Source of the DNA: Druceiella hillmani
Taxonomy: Eukaryota; Arthropoda; Insecta; Lepidoptera; Hepialidae
Assembly (NCBI GenBank): GCA_039881145.1
Contig: JAYKKI010000066.1
Span: 12,355,501 to 12,419,500 of the forward strand
DNA length: 64,000 nucleotides
Direction: 5' to 3'
Made by a program: the position numbers and the translations under genes. This document shows positions 14,477-28,529 of this stretch, piece by piece. The notes beneath the pieces are model-generated. The model was not told the origin of the DNA. It worked only from the letters and a program-made list of their open reading frames with translations, and made no database searches. Each line of letters opens with the position of its first letter. Position 1 is the first letter of the stretch.

Positions 14477-16000
14477 GAAGTCGTACTGGTAAATATAAGA
14501 CTTGCGAAAAAAGGGTATTAACTGTCTTCTTTTTTGCTAACCACTCTGAGGCTGTTAAGCCTGGCGAGAATTCTACCAAGTATTACTACCATTTTCACTG
14601 GTTAACTGTGATGATGTAATTAGAAAAATGAACAAAAATTCATAAGTATCTTTATTACTGGAGATTTATTTTTGTAGGTGCAATGACCAAAACTTCTGTC
14701 ATAATCCCGCTTGATAACTAAATTGAATAATGAGTCATCAGTAGGAGAACACGTTTTGATTACTTCACGTGGTGCAGATATTAAATCTAAAAGTCTTATT
14801 TAAAACAGCTTGATGTTTAATTTCATCTGATCTACCAATTACTATTATGTGTTCACATGGAAGCGAACAGGTTTCCTTGATTTTTCTTACACTATAAAAT
14901 GATAAAAATATCTGAAGCATATCAAGCATATACTACTTTCGTATCTATTTATAGGTGTGACTCGTGAGTTTGAAGTCTATTTGGTAGACCAGAACCTCAT
15001 CACTTATTTAGCAACTTTACTACTACTATTTCCCATAATTCGCATCACTAAATTACTCAGGATTCTCATTGACCTCTTGTATATGTTTGGCTACGCTTTG
15101 CTTGCCTGAGAGTCCATAAGATATCGTGGCAGTAGCATCTTTGGTTTTCACACTTGCCTTTTCCTAGTGTATTCTCTACCTTCCATGAACCAGGTGGTAA
15201 GTGCAATCGAGTAGGTGCTTAAGCGAGACAAATATAAGACTAATACCTAATCACTAAAAATTATCTCTCGCTTTCTTTGATCGTCTATTTTCTCAAAAAT
15301 TTTGAAGAAATTGGGAATATGAAAGCTTTGACATTCTTCAAAAATGACTTTATCATACCACTGAAATCTTGGTATGTGAAGGTAAACTAAAAAAGTGTTG
15401 TATTAGTCATTATTTAAATGTTTCATACATTCATTGAGTAGTCTTTTTTGAGATTTAGAAACTGCCTCCTAAAAAAAAATTAAAAAGGAATAGTTATACA
15501 AAACGCAGAAAGAATTATTGGATTCATAATAACTTGCAAGGTTGTGACCATTGACTGAAAAAAAATGCAGCTCGTGAAGAAGAGGGAATTTTTACTAATT
15601 CGTTTCTTCATTTTGATATTAATTCGAATAGAACAATTTTCTCGAATTAAATCGCTTGTTTCGAAACTAAAACATGAATGGTATTTGAATATAACAATGT
15701 AAAAAATAGTATTTACCATTGGTAACCGAAATCAGCTCTTAAATTAACCATATACTTTTAAAAAATTTTATTGGAAGGTATTGTATTGGTAGAAGAATTC
15801 AAATTATTTTATAACTTTGAGCAAAATTGTAGTATATACTTACACCGATTATCAACATTTGAAATGCTCCATGTGAAAATAATATCTGTCGTTGTAATCA
15901 GCAATTAATTCTATACCCGTATTGAAGTTTTATAGGAAACGTTAATGTTATTTACTACATACTTTTAGATGAAACAGAAGGCGATATGGTGAACGTGGTG
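14019..16000. other. AT-rich non-coding stretch with a TA array
   Basis: A TA microsatellite lies at 14420-14473. No coding sequence is recognised in the rest. Confidence 0.55.
14420..14473. repeat. (TA)n microsatellite
   Basis: 54 bases of TA dinucleotide with one G interruption near the middle. Confidence 0.97.
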
Positions 16001-16287
16001 ATCTTATTTGGCACAATTAAATGAAACTACGTGATGTAGTATTATTTCTACTATCTTTAATTTCTTTACCACGACCTAGATTTCGTTGTATTACATCTTC
16101 AGGTGGGATATAAGCAAAGATTCTTTGCTTATATCCCACCTGAAGATGTTGTAATACAACGAAACCTAGGTCGTGGTAAAGAAATTAAAGATAGTAGAAA
16201 TAATACTACATCACGTAGTTTCATTTAATTGTAAATAATGAATTTCTACAAAATTAACGCCAAATATATTCAATATCTTATTTGGCA
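16001..16287 (-). mobile_element. Inverted-repeat element, Penelope-like non-autonomous (copy 1)
   Basis: A long near-perfect inverted repeat: arms of about 105 bp run from CAATTAAATGAAACTACG inward to a centre near 16115. The right side carries an additional tail of about 45 bases (ATAATGAATTTCTACAAAAT, then AACGCC and AAATATATTCAAT) that the left side lacks. The direct repeat ATCTTATTTGGCA lies at 16001-16013 and again at 16275-16287, and I read it as a 13-bp target-site duplication. Both arms carry a hammerhead-like motif, and the right-arm motif is intact. No coding capacity. Inverted pseudo-LTRs, a one-sided tail and variable duplication are known for Penelope-like elements; that assignment is inference. 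The minus strand is chosen because the tail is then at the 5' end. Confidence 0.65.
16136..16176 (+). ncRNA. Hammerhead-ribozyme-like motif
   Basis: Hand folding gives the following. Stem I is CCAC (16136-16139) with GUGG (16173-16176). The core CUGAAGA (16140-16146) matches the hammerhead CUGANGA, in which the seventh core position is free. An extra U follows. Stem II is GUUGU with ACAAC around the loop AAU. GAAA lies at 16161-16164. Stem III is ACC with GGU around the loop UA. The C at 16172 sits at the cleavage position in GUC. The extra U before stem II and the short stems are departures from the ideal, so activity is unproven. The left-arm counterpart on the opposite strand lacks three bases of stem II. 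Confidence 0.45.
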
Positions 16288-19200
16288 ATTAATATGGAGC
16301 GATATGATAATTACTTCTTGGAAAAAAATTTGTTACACTAACTTTCCAAATTTTTTTTTCGTAAATTGTCTTTTTATGACAATGAAACAAATACGAAATA
16401 AAAAAAAATATTTAGTTACTTAAAAATAGATTATTTCTCAACAATGAGACCCAAATCAATAAATGTTAGATTATTTTCGTTTCAAAAAAAATTCCTTGTG
16501 CAATAATTACATTATGCAAATGAACACATTAACCAATAATATTACAATCATCCAATTATCTGTATGTTTAAAATTAATTGGAAAAACTCATGAATATTAA
16601 ATAAATTTTTCGTAAGTTAACGACTTGCTTTCATAAGGCTACTATAATCTATCATCTCAATTGTTGATTTTATATAATTTTATAATAAACACACGAGTGA
16701 GCGAGCGCTCACACGATAGAATTAAAATATCGTATTGCTAGAGCACAACTTAGCGAGCCGACACTGAAAGCGAATATGTGCTAGCACTTTGTTGCGTTTA
16801 TTATGACCACATTGTTTTAGGAACTTAAGAACTACATCTTTCAATAAAATTATTTAAAATTTGAGGATATTTCATTATTACTTGCAGAGAACTGTTGATG
16901 TACAATTAGAAATTACATTTTAGAGCTTTTTATTTTATTTCAAACTTTCACATTTGCCCTATTAAAATTTAATGTTTGTCTTCATCGACTGAATATATTT
17001 ACGTCTTAACCGTTTATTGTATTATTCATAAAAATCTTAAAAATATGAAAATGTTTAAAGCAATATGAACACAATTAATTTAGTATTTAAGGTTTACACC
17101 TGATTAGTCAAAATCGTAATAATTTCTGGGCCTATGTCCATCCTCCATCTATTCGTGTATTAAAGTAGCACAGTATCATTTAATTGTCACCAGAATCGCA
17201 GCTTGAAAACTTTAACATCTATACGACAATTAAAAATTGGTGCAAATCGACTTGTTAGATTAGTGCTTAGTTACATATAAGTGAAGCTAATCGAATCACA
17301 TTAAAAATACGAATAAACGCACATACGTAACACTGAAATTAAAGTAAACCATGAAAAATATAGTATATTGTGGTTGCAGCTTTTTTAGGAAACTCATATT
17401 TGTAATCCATATGAATTCGACGATTACTGTATTATTCCCTGATAGGTATACACATGTGAAATCACTACCGCAGGCTACAGCGCATATTTCTTATATATGA
17501 GAACTCCTTATTATCGCTAATATGAATATCGCTTATCGGCTGTTAAATGAAAAGCCAATGCTATAGTTTATTTCACCAGCCTAGAGCGTGCTACAAATTA
17601 TTGCAGCGTTCATCTGTTTTCGTACACTTACAGAGTTTAACGTAGTATTGTGAGATGCACTCAGATCTGATATTTTTTTCTACACCTTTAACCACTTGAG
17701 AAAACGGAGTATTGTGGTACTTGGCAATTCACGACTGGTCACCAGCTAGTGCGATACTGTTTGTTTTCTATCTTTTTTGTCACTTTTTAAAATCCCATAC
17801 GATTTGAACTTCAGGAAATATTTTCTAATTGTCAAAAAATATTTTTATTGCGAGACATCAATATTTAGAAAGAAAAATAATTGAAGAAGCTACTGGCAAG
17901 TTTATATTCGTTTTTAGAAATTGAGTTGGGTTATTTCATGCATATTAAATTTTACTTATCATGTCTTTCAATATAAGTTAGCGATGAACTTCGTTAAGAA
18001 ATTTGTGATATTTTACTTTGCAAAAATAAATCTCGAAATATTTTTTACTTTGTGAAATTTAGTCATCCCATCAAAAAATGTTACGCGTATGATTGTAACT
18101 TTCTTAAGGTAATTTAGAACCATGTAATTTAAAAATTTAATGTTCAGTTTTCCTTGAATATTTCAGTTCTCTTGCTTATATTTTAGAAGTTTATTGAAAT
18201 ACTTCAGTATAATTCAATCTTCTTACTGAATCAATATATGGGTACGAAATTTGAAACGGATTAGATTTGTTATCGTACAAATTTTATCATATAGTATTCT
18301 GTATTGTGAACGAAATGTCATGATGATGTTAAATTTCAAAATAAAGTATTTTATTTGCTTATATACATGTTGTAAATATGCAATAAAAATATATAGTATC
18401 GAAATGAGAATCAAAATAGAGTTTGAAATTAAATTGAAACTAAAATTAAATACTTCTTCCCTCAATAATAAATGAATTACAAAAGTACAATACAATACAT
18501 TTCTTCTGGTAAAATGTAAAATTTTGTAACGCGGTTTAAGCTTTTTATAGATACTAATACATGAGTATGTTGCAATACATATTTTTTACAAAATGTTTAT
18601 TCAATTGCAAATTATGGAAAAGGATAACTAATTTTTATACTAGCTTTTTATCACCGAGTACTGACCCAGTGGGGACACATATGCGTATTTTTCTTAAAAT
18701 CGCAACTTACTGAATGGTTACCCTAATTGCTCAACTCCATGTCACGTATTTATTAGAGAGAGCAAAAAATGTGTATATTATCGATATGAAAAAAAAATAT
18801 TAATTTTGCTCTTCAAATTTTTTTTATTTTAGGGAATTAACTACATAATAAAATGACGTTCTTGATTAAGTCAGCTTTAATCAATTAAAATGTGTGTAAG
18901 GACACCAGTGTCCCGTACCAATATAACTACTGATTCTGAAATAAATTAATTTGGAGTAAATTTTCCGTATACATAACTTTGAACTGTTATTATTTTTTTA
19001 TAGTAAATATCAGCCAGGCATCAACACATTCTTTTAACATTCCACGATCCTAAGTCAACTAGATGATTAGTCAATATTACCTATAAAAATATATAAAAAT
19101 ACATAACTTTCCATGCTTTTTCTTAAATAACTTATCTCTTTTTTTGAAAACATATGGTTGTAAATAGTTTTATTGAAGTAATTTCCGCAAATAGTTGATA

Positions 19201-20657
19201 ATTAAATTTTGACGGAGCAGCTGTCGCGAATTTCACTTGTTAGAGGCCTTCTGCGTAGATTCGTTAATTAACGACCGGGCGCTAGACGGAAAAGTTGGAA
19301 TAGATATAACTTTAGTACAAAAATGTAAATTTTAAAATTTTTTCTAAACAAAATAATTTATCAATAATTAAAATAAAAACGTAGTTACCCTAATTTATGA
19401 TAATTCCAGAAGTTCAATACTTACTTTTAGATGAGGTTGGTCTTGAGTGTCGTTATTATTTATTGTTGAGGCCAAAAAAAATATTAAAAATATTATAAAA
19501 TATTAAAAATATTAACTGAGGCCAAAAAAAGTAACTTTTCCTGTCTCGAAGTAATAAAGCATTATAGGAAGATGAAGATAATTAACTTTGTGTGAATTTC
19601 TTACCAAAGCTGGTAAGTATAATATAGGAATTGCTGAACTAAATGGACGTCGTCCTTTTTTTAATCGTTCGAAGAAATTAACTGTTGAATACCTTGAATA
19701 TATTTTTCGCAGGAAAAAACATTCTCTGCCGGTAGCATTTATCCAAATTTATTTCCCTGCAATATAAATTGGAAACGTAAAGAGATAACACTCTTTTTAC
19801 AATCTTTAGATCTCAGAAGTTTCATATATTTAAAAATTAACTAATATTAGAGAAGCGAGTCTTTGAATATTTTCACAAATTAAAAATCACTCAATTTTGT
19901 CATATAAAATACACAGTAATTAAAAATGTAAGTAAATTAAATACGGTACAAAATAGTCTACAAAATTGTGTATGTACACACAATTTTGTAGAATGATTTA
20001 TCGATATAATTGTTGAGGTTACATATCTGCGATATGGATAGAAAAGAGACAACTGTGAACTAAACATTCGTGAGAAATAAAGAATGGTCAGAAAGACAAC
20101 AACGGGTGCATTTTGAATACTCACATGATGTAATCTATTTTACTAATCTCTTATTTTGCTCAGAATTAATGAAATACTACTTAACGGTGAAATGTACGAG
20201 TAATTCCATGGTTTTTGTAATCTAAGGAGATACTAGACTTCCCACACAATTTTATTACATAATTAGACATTTTCTACTGTCTTGTTTCTAAAAATGATAG
20301 ACTACACAATTAAATGATACCACGGGAGCGAGATGCTTACCTAAATCGTCGCACAAACACTACTTGCATATGTTTGGCGAGTGAGATTTCCCCTGTAACG
20401 GTTGTCAATTGATTATATTGTCTTTGCAATATAACACCCCCAAAATTATTCTAAAAATATAAGCTATCGAGAGCTTAGATTCATTACTTAACTATCATAA
20501 ATTAAAATCACTTTTCTGGAAAAATAAAAATCGCTGCAACTTATGTGAAAAAAAGCATGCATTTTGGGCAAATAAAATTACACAAAAATTATCCAAAAAC
20601 AAATTAAAAATAATTTAGAAAGAAAATTTAATCATTTTAACTATCCTGTTTTAAAAT
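16288..20657. other. AT-rich non-coding stretch
   Basis: No gene recognised. It contains the palindrome GTGAGCGAGCGCTCAC at 16697-16712, the hairpin at 19957-19992, and a local repeat of AAAAATATTAAAAATATTA-type sequence and GAGGCCAAAAAAA (twice) near 19468-19530. Open frames at 18223-18495 overlap on both strands and look like chance. Confidence 0.5.
19957..19992. repeat. Perfect 15-bp hairpin
   Basis: TCTACAAAATTGTGT, the loop ATGTAC, then the exact reverse complement. The role is unknown. Confidence 0.8.
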
Positions 20658-20964
20658 ATTGAATATATTTAGCGTTAATTTTGTAGAAATTCATTATTCA
20701 CAATTAAATGAAACTACGTGATGTAGTATTATTTCTACTATCTTTAATTTCTTTACCATGACCTAGCTTTCGTTGTATTACAACATCTTCAGGTGGGATA
20801 TTAGCAAAGAATCTTTGTTAATAGCCCACCCGAAGATGTTGTAATACAACAAAACCTAGGTCGTGGTAAAGAAATTAAAGAAAGTAGAAATAATACTACA
20901 TCACGTAGTTTCATTTATTTGTGAATAATGAAATTCTACAAAATTAACGACAAATATATTCAAT
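20658..20964. mobile_element. Inverted-repeat element, Penelope-like (copy 2, tails on both ends)
   Basis: Same family as the element at 16001. It begins ATTGAATATATTTAGCG and ends with the complementary AAATATATTCAAT, so unlike copy 1 the tail is on both sides and the whole is symmetrical. The central arms carry CTACGTGATGTAG, GACCTAG and the hammerhead-like motif. The plus-strand motif is damaged (CCGAAGA, and CAAAA in place of GAAA). The minus-strand motif keeps CUGAAGA and GAAA but has mismatches in stems I and III. No clear flanking duplication is seen. Confidence 0.65.
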
Positions 20965-22557
20965 ATCTAAATATATCACTAAAAACCACATCCAAATCGG
21001 TTCAGCTGTTGCTGAGATTATCGTGCACAAATAAACGAAAATTATAAAAGAAAAATTGTTATTTTAAGCTTAGTGGCGTCTCTTTAGTATATAGCGCTAA
21101 GTTTTATTTTAAAAATATTCAATATACCTCAAATTTTTTTATAATATATAAAGATAATAATAATGTTACGAACATATCCTAAAACTGAATAATATTTTCT
21201 TACATAAACCCCGATAACGTAAATATTTCTTTCTCCGAATAATCTCAAAGAATGTGTTTCTTTCTTTTCGGAAGAATAATAAATTCTAAAAGATTTACAA
21301 ATTGAGAGACCTCTCCATATTAATGAAATTAAAATAAGGAATATTTTGAAGGATAAAATTTTCGGGAATAAATTAAAATTGCAGGGAACGAGGTAAGTAT
21401 TAACGAACAATTCATTAATTTTGTGGTAGAGACATTAAACAAAATTTGTTTCTGGTGAAATGAATTGAAACATTTTTGCATTGAAAATATTTCTACTGCA
21501 CACACATTTTTCCAGATTTGTTTTGAAACTAAAGGCAAGTAGTAGCTATGTAATTGTAGTAACTGTTTCTAGACAAATAGATTGATGATCGAATTTTTCA
21601 AAGAAGGCACACTACTGCTACTACTATTAGCACATACTCATCCTTGGTTGTTGATTTATTTGATGATGAAATGAGCAAAAGAGAAGGGTCTTGGAGTAAA
21701 ATGGTGTCTAATCATAATAATAGACATGTCAAGTACTATGCTGTCTCAGAGATAGACAAATTTGTTGTACCCTTGAAAGTAGCCACACTTATAGCTCGAG
21801 GGAAGCGGTGGCCGATGGGCTCATGTATAACCAGGCTTTCCAACATTTTGACAAGCGCCAATAGTTTAAACATTCATTTTTGATCGAGTTAGTCTTTTTG
21901 CATGATTTGAAGAGTTCAGCGTCGAATGAGGTATATTTTGTTAGATAATATTTTTAGGCTATAGGTGCTTTGCAACCAATTATATCAGAAGTGATGATAG
22001 ATATTTATTGGGGCTGATCTTGCGGGTGGGATTTCACATTTGTCTTAAAAATTTTTGTATGTTGCCTATTATGTAATTTAATCTAAGGACAATTTGAGAG
22101 TTACCGGCAGCCATTCTATTGATGTTTCTCTACGGATTGAATTTACCTACGCCTTTAATTACATTCAGAGCTACGTTCTGAAAGAGGTTGAGCTTATTAT
22201 AATAATAACAGCGTAACACTAGCGCATACATATACCAGTATAAAGTATGACTTGTAGGCAGTTTTTAACATATCTTGATTGATTTCGTAGCTAGCATTTC
22301 TTTAGAAGAAGGATTCATTCTACAGTGGAGCATTCCACAAGATATTTCTAAATAGGTAGTAGGTTTGATGTAATACAAATACTATTTTTAAATAAACCAA
22401 ATTTTCTTGAAAAAAATTTTTGAACAATTTATATTTTCGTAAATTCCCTGATTTACTCTTTTCTTTGATGTACTTAGCTATATTTACAAATTTATAAAGT
22501 ATAGACACCAGTACTAAATTTAAAAAACAAATTGAGGAAACAAAGTAAATTTGACGT

Positions 22558-22870
22558 CTGCCCTTTATTCGGATTGCTTACTACCCTTGTAGCACCACCG
22601 TCCACCAGTGTAGATGCTTACATATTCTTCCCACACTACTCCATACTCCACACTATCACGTCTAAGTATTTCGCAAATATATTTCCGAGTGAAAAATTTC
22701 ATTGATCGGTTTAGACTCGTGATACCAAGAAATTACATATTTATATACAATATATATTTGTGTAATTACAACGCGTCAAGTATCTAGGCACTTCTTTGTG
22801 TTTGTCGTTTTACTAATGCAATATAAATGAATTTTTCAATTAACATATCTTCTAACTGAATAAACTGATC
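22558..22870 (+). repeat. Dispersed repeat A, copy 1
   Basis: The segment from about 22677 (TCCGAGTGAAAAATTTCATT) to about 22860 aligns by eye with 52764-52960. Shared landmarks in order are GTAATTAC, a CG..GTC..AGTA..CTAG core, CACTT, ACTAATG and AATATAAATGAATT. Similarity upstream of 22677 is weak. There is no coding capacity. Confidence 0.55.
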
Positions 22871-23744
22871 CTAAAGAAATAAACATTAAATATTACTACA
22901 AATCAACGATAATATTAAAACAAATCTTATCTGAATTAAACCGTAATTTGTGCGTGATGTGAAATTAAATAATTAAACAGACGGAAATTTTAAAAACTAC
23001 ATTTTTGTTTTCTTTTACTTTTATTTTGTACCTCTAACTCTTTATTTTTTGCAAATATATTCAATGAATAATCTTGATGTTTTATTTTCATTACTCTCTA
23101 TTAAATTGTTTTCAACTGATTAACAATAGGTTTCCAACGGGCTTCTTTACACTCGTTTATATTAATAAATGAGAGTATGAATGGAGGGTTATATACGAAT
23201 TAATTTAAACAAAGCGCACTTCAAACAAAATTTTACAAACGTTTTCATTTATTAAAAAATAACCTATTGAGTGAGCATAAGTTTACCCAAACTTTAATTA
23301 ATTTTCGATGGTAATAGAGTGTTTAGTATTGGTTATATTTCAAGTGATTATCGATAATAAATAATCTAGATTATAATATGCCATACTACAATTTTAACTT
23401 GCAAGAAATTTATTTATTTCAGACTCAATTTATTGAATGTATGTTGACTAAACATGGTATAACAAAACGAGAACATTTGTTATTTTAAGTGCAATCTCAT
23501 TCGGTCTATGCATTATTGGATAAATTGCAAAAGCATGATGTATTAAGGAAAGAAAAAAATAATGACTTATAACAAGATGTATTACTTTAAAAAAAAATAG
23601 GAAACAAAATATTTATTGGATATAAGTGTCATAATTTTATGGAGACAAAATTTACGTATGACCGTAAATATTAAAAATTTATAAAATATAAAAAAAATTT
23701 CAGCTTGAATATTTCTATTTCAAAACAAATAACATTTCGTACAA

Positions 23745-24014
23745 TTGTTTGGAAACAAAATGAGTCTAAAGGACGTATGTTTAAACATATTTGCATCAGC
23801 CAAAAATAAACGGGCATTACATATTTACGATTATGGAAATAATGAAATTATGATGTTGATAAAAAATGACTTGAAATCGAAGATTGTTTTTAAAAATATA
23901 ACCATTTTTTCTGAGACGTTTGCAAAAAGGTTATTAAATCATCTTATATGTGACCATTATAAAATACTTCCCCATAATCAAGCAAAAGTAACAGCTCTAT
24001 TTCAAAAAATCTAA
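23745..24014 (+). CDS. Unassigned 89-codon open frame
   Basis: The frame has a fairly protein-like composition (starts MFGNKMSLKDVCLNIFASAK, with charged and hydrophobic residues alternating, and ends LFQKI). I do not recognise it. No promoter, splice site or neighbour supports it, and it may be chance or a fragment of an unrecognised element. Confidence 0.15.
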   Translation: MFGNKMSLKDVCLNIFASAKNKRALHIYDYGNNEIMMLIKNDLKSKIVFKNITIFSETFAKRLLNHLICDHYKILPHNQAKVTALFQKI

Positions 24015-24906
24015 CTGAGTATTGGTGTATTAATTTCACAGTTCATATAATGTCTCCTGGAAAGTTGCTTACGTAACTGATATATGTGCAATTTAAATTT
24101 ATTTAGTTAATAATGGAATACGCAGGTATATATAGATAGATTTATAAGATAGATAGATTTTTAAGAGATAGATAGATTTCCTGTTAAATACAGAAAATTA
24201 TGCAGTTATGGTGAAGTCATGAAGTGGCGGCACAGGAAAAACGATCTCACTTATTTAAATTTTGTTTGTCTTCCTATTTTCTAAAGTAGCATGGAAACTT
24301 ATTTGTTTTAATTGAAAACGTGTTTTTATTTCAGTCAACAAAATATAAATTTAAATAAACTCAAACGAAACAATTCAAGAAATTGTATCAAATTTGGACT
24401 CCTTCAAAGGTTCATGATTTGTCATCAAAAAATTCATGATTTACAGCTGGGAAAAACTTCTGTTCGAAAGGTTAGCAAGTTAAATCAGCGAAAATAATAT
24501 CACAAGTACTACAGTTCAAGGTGATCTCAATCGGCTATAATTGAATTGCTAATATCCGTCTCAAGTACTAAGGTGAAGATGAAATCAAATCCCAAACTTC
24601 TAACGGTTTATTAAACGAAATATTATTAAATATTAACATAATACTTAAAATCTTATGGTACCCCTGAATTTATTTGTTAGCATTTATTAGACTTTTGATA
24701 ACAGTAATACTATTGAAAGCACAATTTGTGCAAAATAAATATATTAGAGCTTGTCAATAAAAATGATCCATTAGAGTAAACTTTAAATAACTATTCAGTA
24801 ATAGGGCGGACATTACCTGTATTCGTTTAGGTTTTTCGCTGCATTTTACGGAAATGTGCTAAATAATGAAATCATTCCATTATATTCAAAAATTTTACTT
24901 ATTTAA

Positions 24907-24908
<2 letters not shown>

Positions 24909-24971
<63 letters not shown>
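24909..24971. repeat. (TA)n microsatellite
   Basis: About 63 bases of TA with one C interruption (TACATA). Confidence 0.97.
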
Positions 24972-26281
<1,310 letters not shown>

Positions 26282-27347
26282 TTATTTATGTACTGTTTTA
26301 CACGTTGTAATGTATCATCTTCATCTCGGACATACCTAATGGCAAATTTGTGCATTTCACGTATATTTTTTTTAAATTTTCTGTTATAAAAATTATTATC
26401 TTATTAAATATTAAAGATTAATTATGTACAGTTTTTAATTTTGTGATAAGTCGTTGAAAATAACCTAAAAACAAAACAAAATTGCTGTCCCAAATATTGT
26501 ATTTCCCCGTCATTATCACCACCAATTATTAAAGCTACTTTGCTCTAATAATATTATTTATTCAATTAATTGATATCATAATATTTATTTATTAGTACAT
26601 TGTGATACGTAGTGAAATTAACTTGTTACGCAAAGTATTTAGGAAAATTTAAATATATAACATTTCGTGTTTAGAAATAAAACTATTATAATTTATTCAG
26701 AAATTGCGAATTTACAGATTGCGACCATCATGAAACAAAAAACTTTTGATATCGTTTCGATTAAATAAAAACTTTCAATAGATTAACCTGACCTTAATTC
26801 AAACATGATCATTTGATTTTTCTCATTCCTAGATATAACAAATGTCAAAATAAAATATAGATAAATCCTTCAGGCCAAGATGAATCGGAAGCTTATGATG
26901 TTAAACAAGGACGCCATTCGTTATCAACATTCAGCAAATATATTATTTGAATCCTCATGAACCTTTCCATTATCATAACGTTTATTACGGTCAATGGGTC
27001 GAAATAATTTACAGTTTAGATATATATTTCCTGATTTAACTTGGTGACTGAAACATTTTTCATTCTACTGGAGGAAGTCAATACAATTTTTCAATACCAT
27101 TTCATGAATAGGTTTTGTTTGCAAATTTCTATAATGTTAATATAATTACAACTCGTATTATTAAAAGTCTCACAATAAAGGAGAAAATTGTGTAACAGGC
27201 ATGTCAGACATGAATTAAATGAGACGCAATCAAATATGATATTGAGAGGCCGTAGTGTTTGATACAATTATTTTTGCGGTACGTTTATCGAAATGAAAGC
27301 GATTGTGAACACTTTAAATGATATTCTATCATGATATTGGTAACATA
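26282..27347. other. AT-rich non-coding stretch
   Basis: Nothing recognised between the microsatellite and the mariner element. Confidence 0.55.
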
Positions 27348-28529
27348 TATTGGGTTGGCTAACAAGCTTTTAACCCCGAGTTGCTGTCAAAAATTTTTAT
27401 TAAAAAATGTATAAGTTCCGCGAAATTAAATTTAAGTATGCACCATTATTATTTATTACTTGTGACCATCTAGTTAGCGGTAATAATGTACCCTTCTTGT
27501 AAAATTCCGGTGACATTGATTAAAAAAACTGTGCGAGGTCGTTTTCGAGTTCTTCTTTAACGTCGATTTTTTTTATCACGTAAATGGTTACTTAGAGCTC
27601 TGAATAAATGGCAATCAGAGCGCGCAATGTTCGGCGAATATGGTGGATGAGTGAATAGAACTCACGAGTATGTTTTGCAACATCTGGTCTAGCATTATCA
27701 CGTGGAAAATAAACTCAATCTTGTTGACTACTGAATTTGTTAGATTAGCTAACAAATAACGGTCCAATTGTTCACGGTAAATATCTACGTTAATTGTAGA
27801 TACCTCTGGAATCAACTATCAATGAATAATGCCCTTCACATTCCACCAGCAGCTGAGTATCACCTTTTTAACACTTATTTCAGGTTTGGATACTCAAACT
27901 CCTGTTTCTCCGACACCCAGCCATTGACGTTTGCGGGTATGGTTAACGTATGTAACCAACTTCTCATCACCAGTTACTAACTGATTCAGCCAGTCGAAGT
28001 TATGTTTCAATGTCAATAACTCTTGACAAATATCAACTCTGCACTGAAGGTCATATGATGACTACCCGTGGAGTTTCCACACACCCTATTTTGAATCTTT
28101 TCTTAATTTGTGCAATGTGTTCCTATGATGTCACGACTACAATGTAGCTCGTCTGCTAATTGTCGAGTCGTCAGTCGAAGATCCTCCTCAATTAGGGGTC
28201 GTAATCGTTGAACGATCATTCCTGAACTTTCTGAACCAAATATTTGTCGTCGCATAAGACATCGTGAACTCACCCATCGCATGACATGTATATAATTTGT
28301 GGCAGTTTTTGCATCATGACCCAGACAAAATTCGTAAAGTAATAAATTCCATGGTTTATATCGATTTCCATCCATTATCTTTTATGCATTTAAAGCTTCA
28401 GCGCTGACTGTTTTCAACTGACTCCACTTTGGCCTATGTATACCCTACAGTAAAACCTTCTAAAAGTTTGAAGAATTTTTCTAGAAAAGTCCCGGATTTG
28501 TGGCTAAAAACTTATTAGCCAACCCAATA
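27348..28529 (-). mobile_element. Mariner transposon with both terminal repeats and TA duplication
   Basis: The element runs 27350-28527 (1178 bp), a little shorter than typical mariners (about 1.3 kb). The left end is TTGGGTTGGCTAACAAGC. The right end, reverse complemented, is TTGGGTTGGCTAATAAGT, so the inverted repeats are nearly identical over more than 20 bp. Both ends are flanked by TA (27348-27349 and 28528-28529), the mariner target duplication. The transposase on the minus strand is broken into frames. This is the best preserved element in the window, but it is not functional as read. Confidence 0.93.
27400..28375 (-). pseudogene. Mariner transposase, frameshifted
   Basis: The longest intact piece (28375 down to 28103, 90 codons) begins MDGNRYKPWNLLLYEFCLGH. 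It contains the N-terminal helix-turn-helix region (RPLIEEDLRLTTRQLADELH), which in mariner transposases binds the terminal repeats. Further down, in shifting frames, come LVTGDEK (first catalytic Asp), VILSCWWN, IPEVSTINVDIYREQLDR, then FPRDNARPDVAKH (second Asp) and HPPYSPNIARSDCHLF (third Asp, in SD). The C-terminal SPEFYKKG and RWSQVINNNGAYL close the protein. All three catalytic Asp codons therefore survive, although SPD has become SPN and PSD has become RSD. Frameshifts and stops prevent a full product. Confidence 0.88.

Larger units (their letters stand above)
20965..24908. other. AT-rich stretch with a few repeats and unassigned frames
   Basis: A segment at 20991-21025 (TCCAAATCGGTTCAGCTG and onward to GAGATTATCGTG) resembles a phrase shared by many arthropod dispersed repeats. 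An open frame at 21644-21883 (79 codons, MVVDLFDDEMSKREGSWSKM) and one at 23745-24014 match no family I know. A tetranucleotide-like GATA repeat (ATAGATAGATTT three times) lies at about 24131-24180. Confidence 0.45.

Noticed and set aside
18223..18495. Overlapping 74- and 90-codon frames on both strands
   Set aside because: Composition follows the local AT bias, no family resemblance, and mirrored frames are expected by chance.
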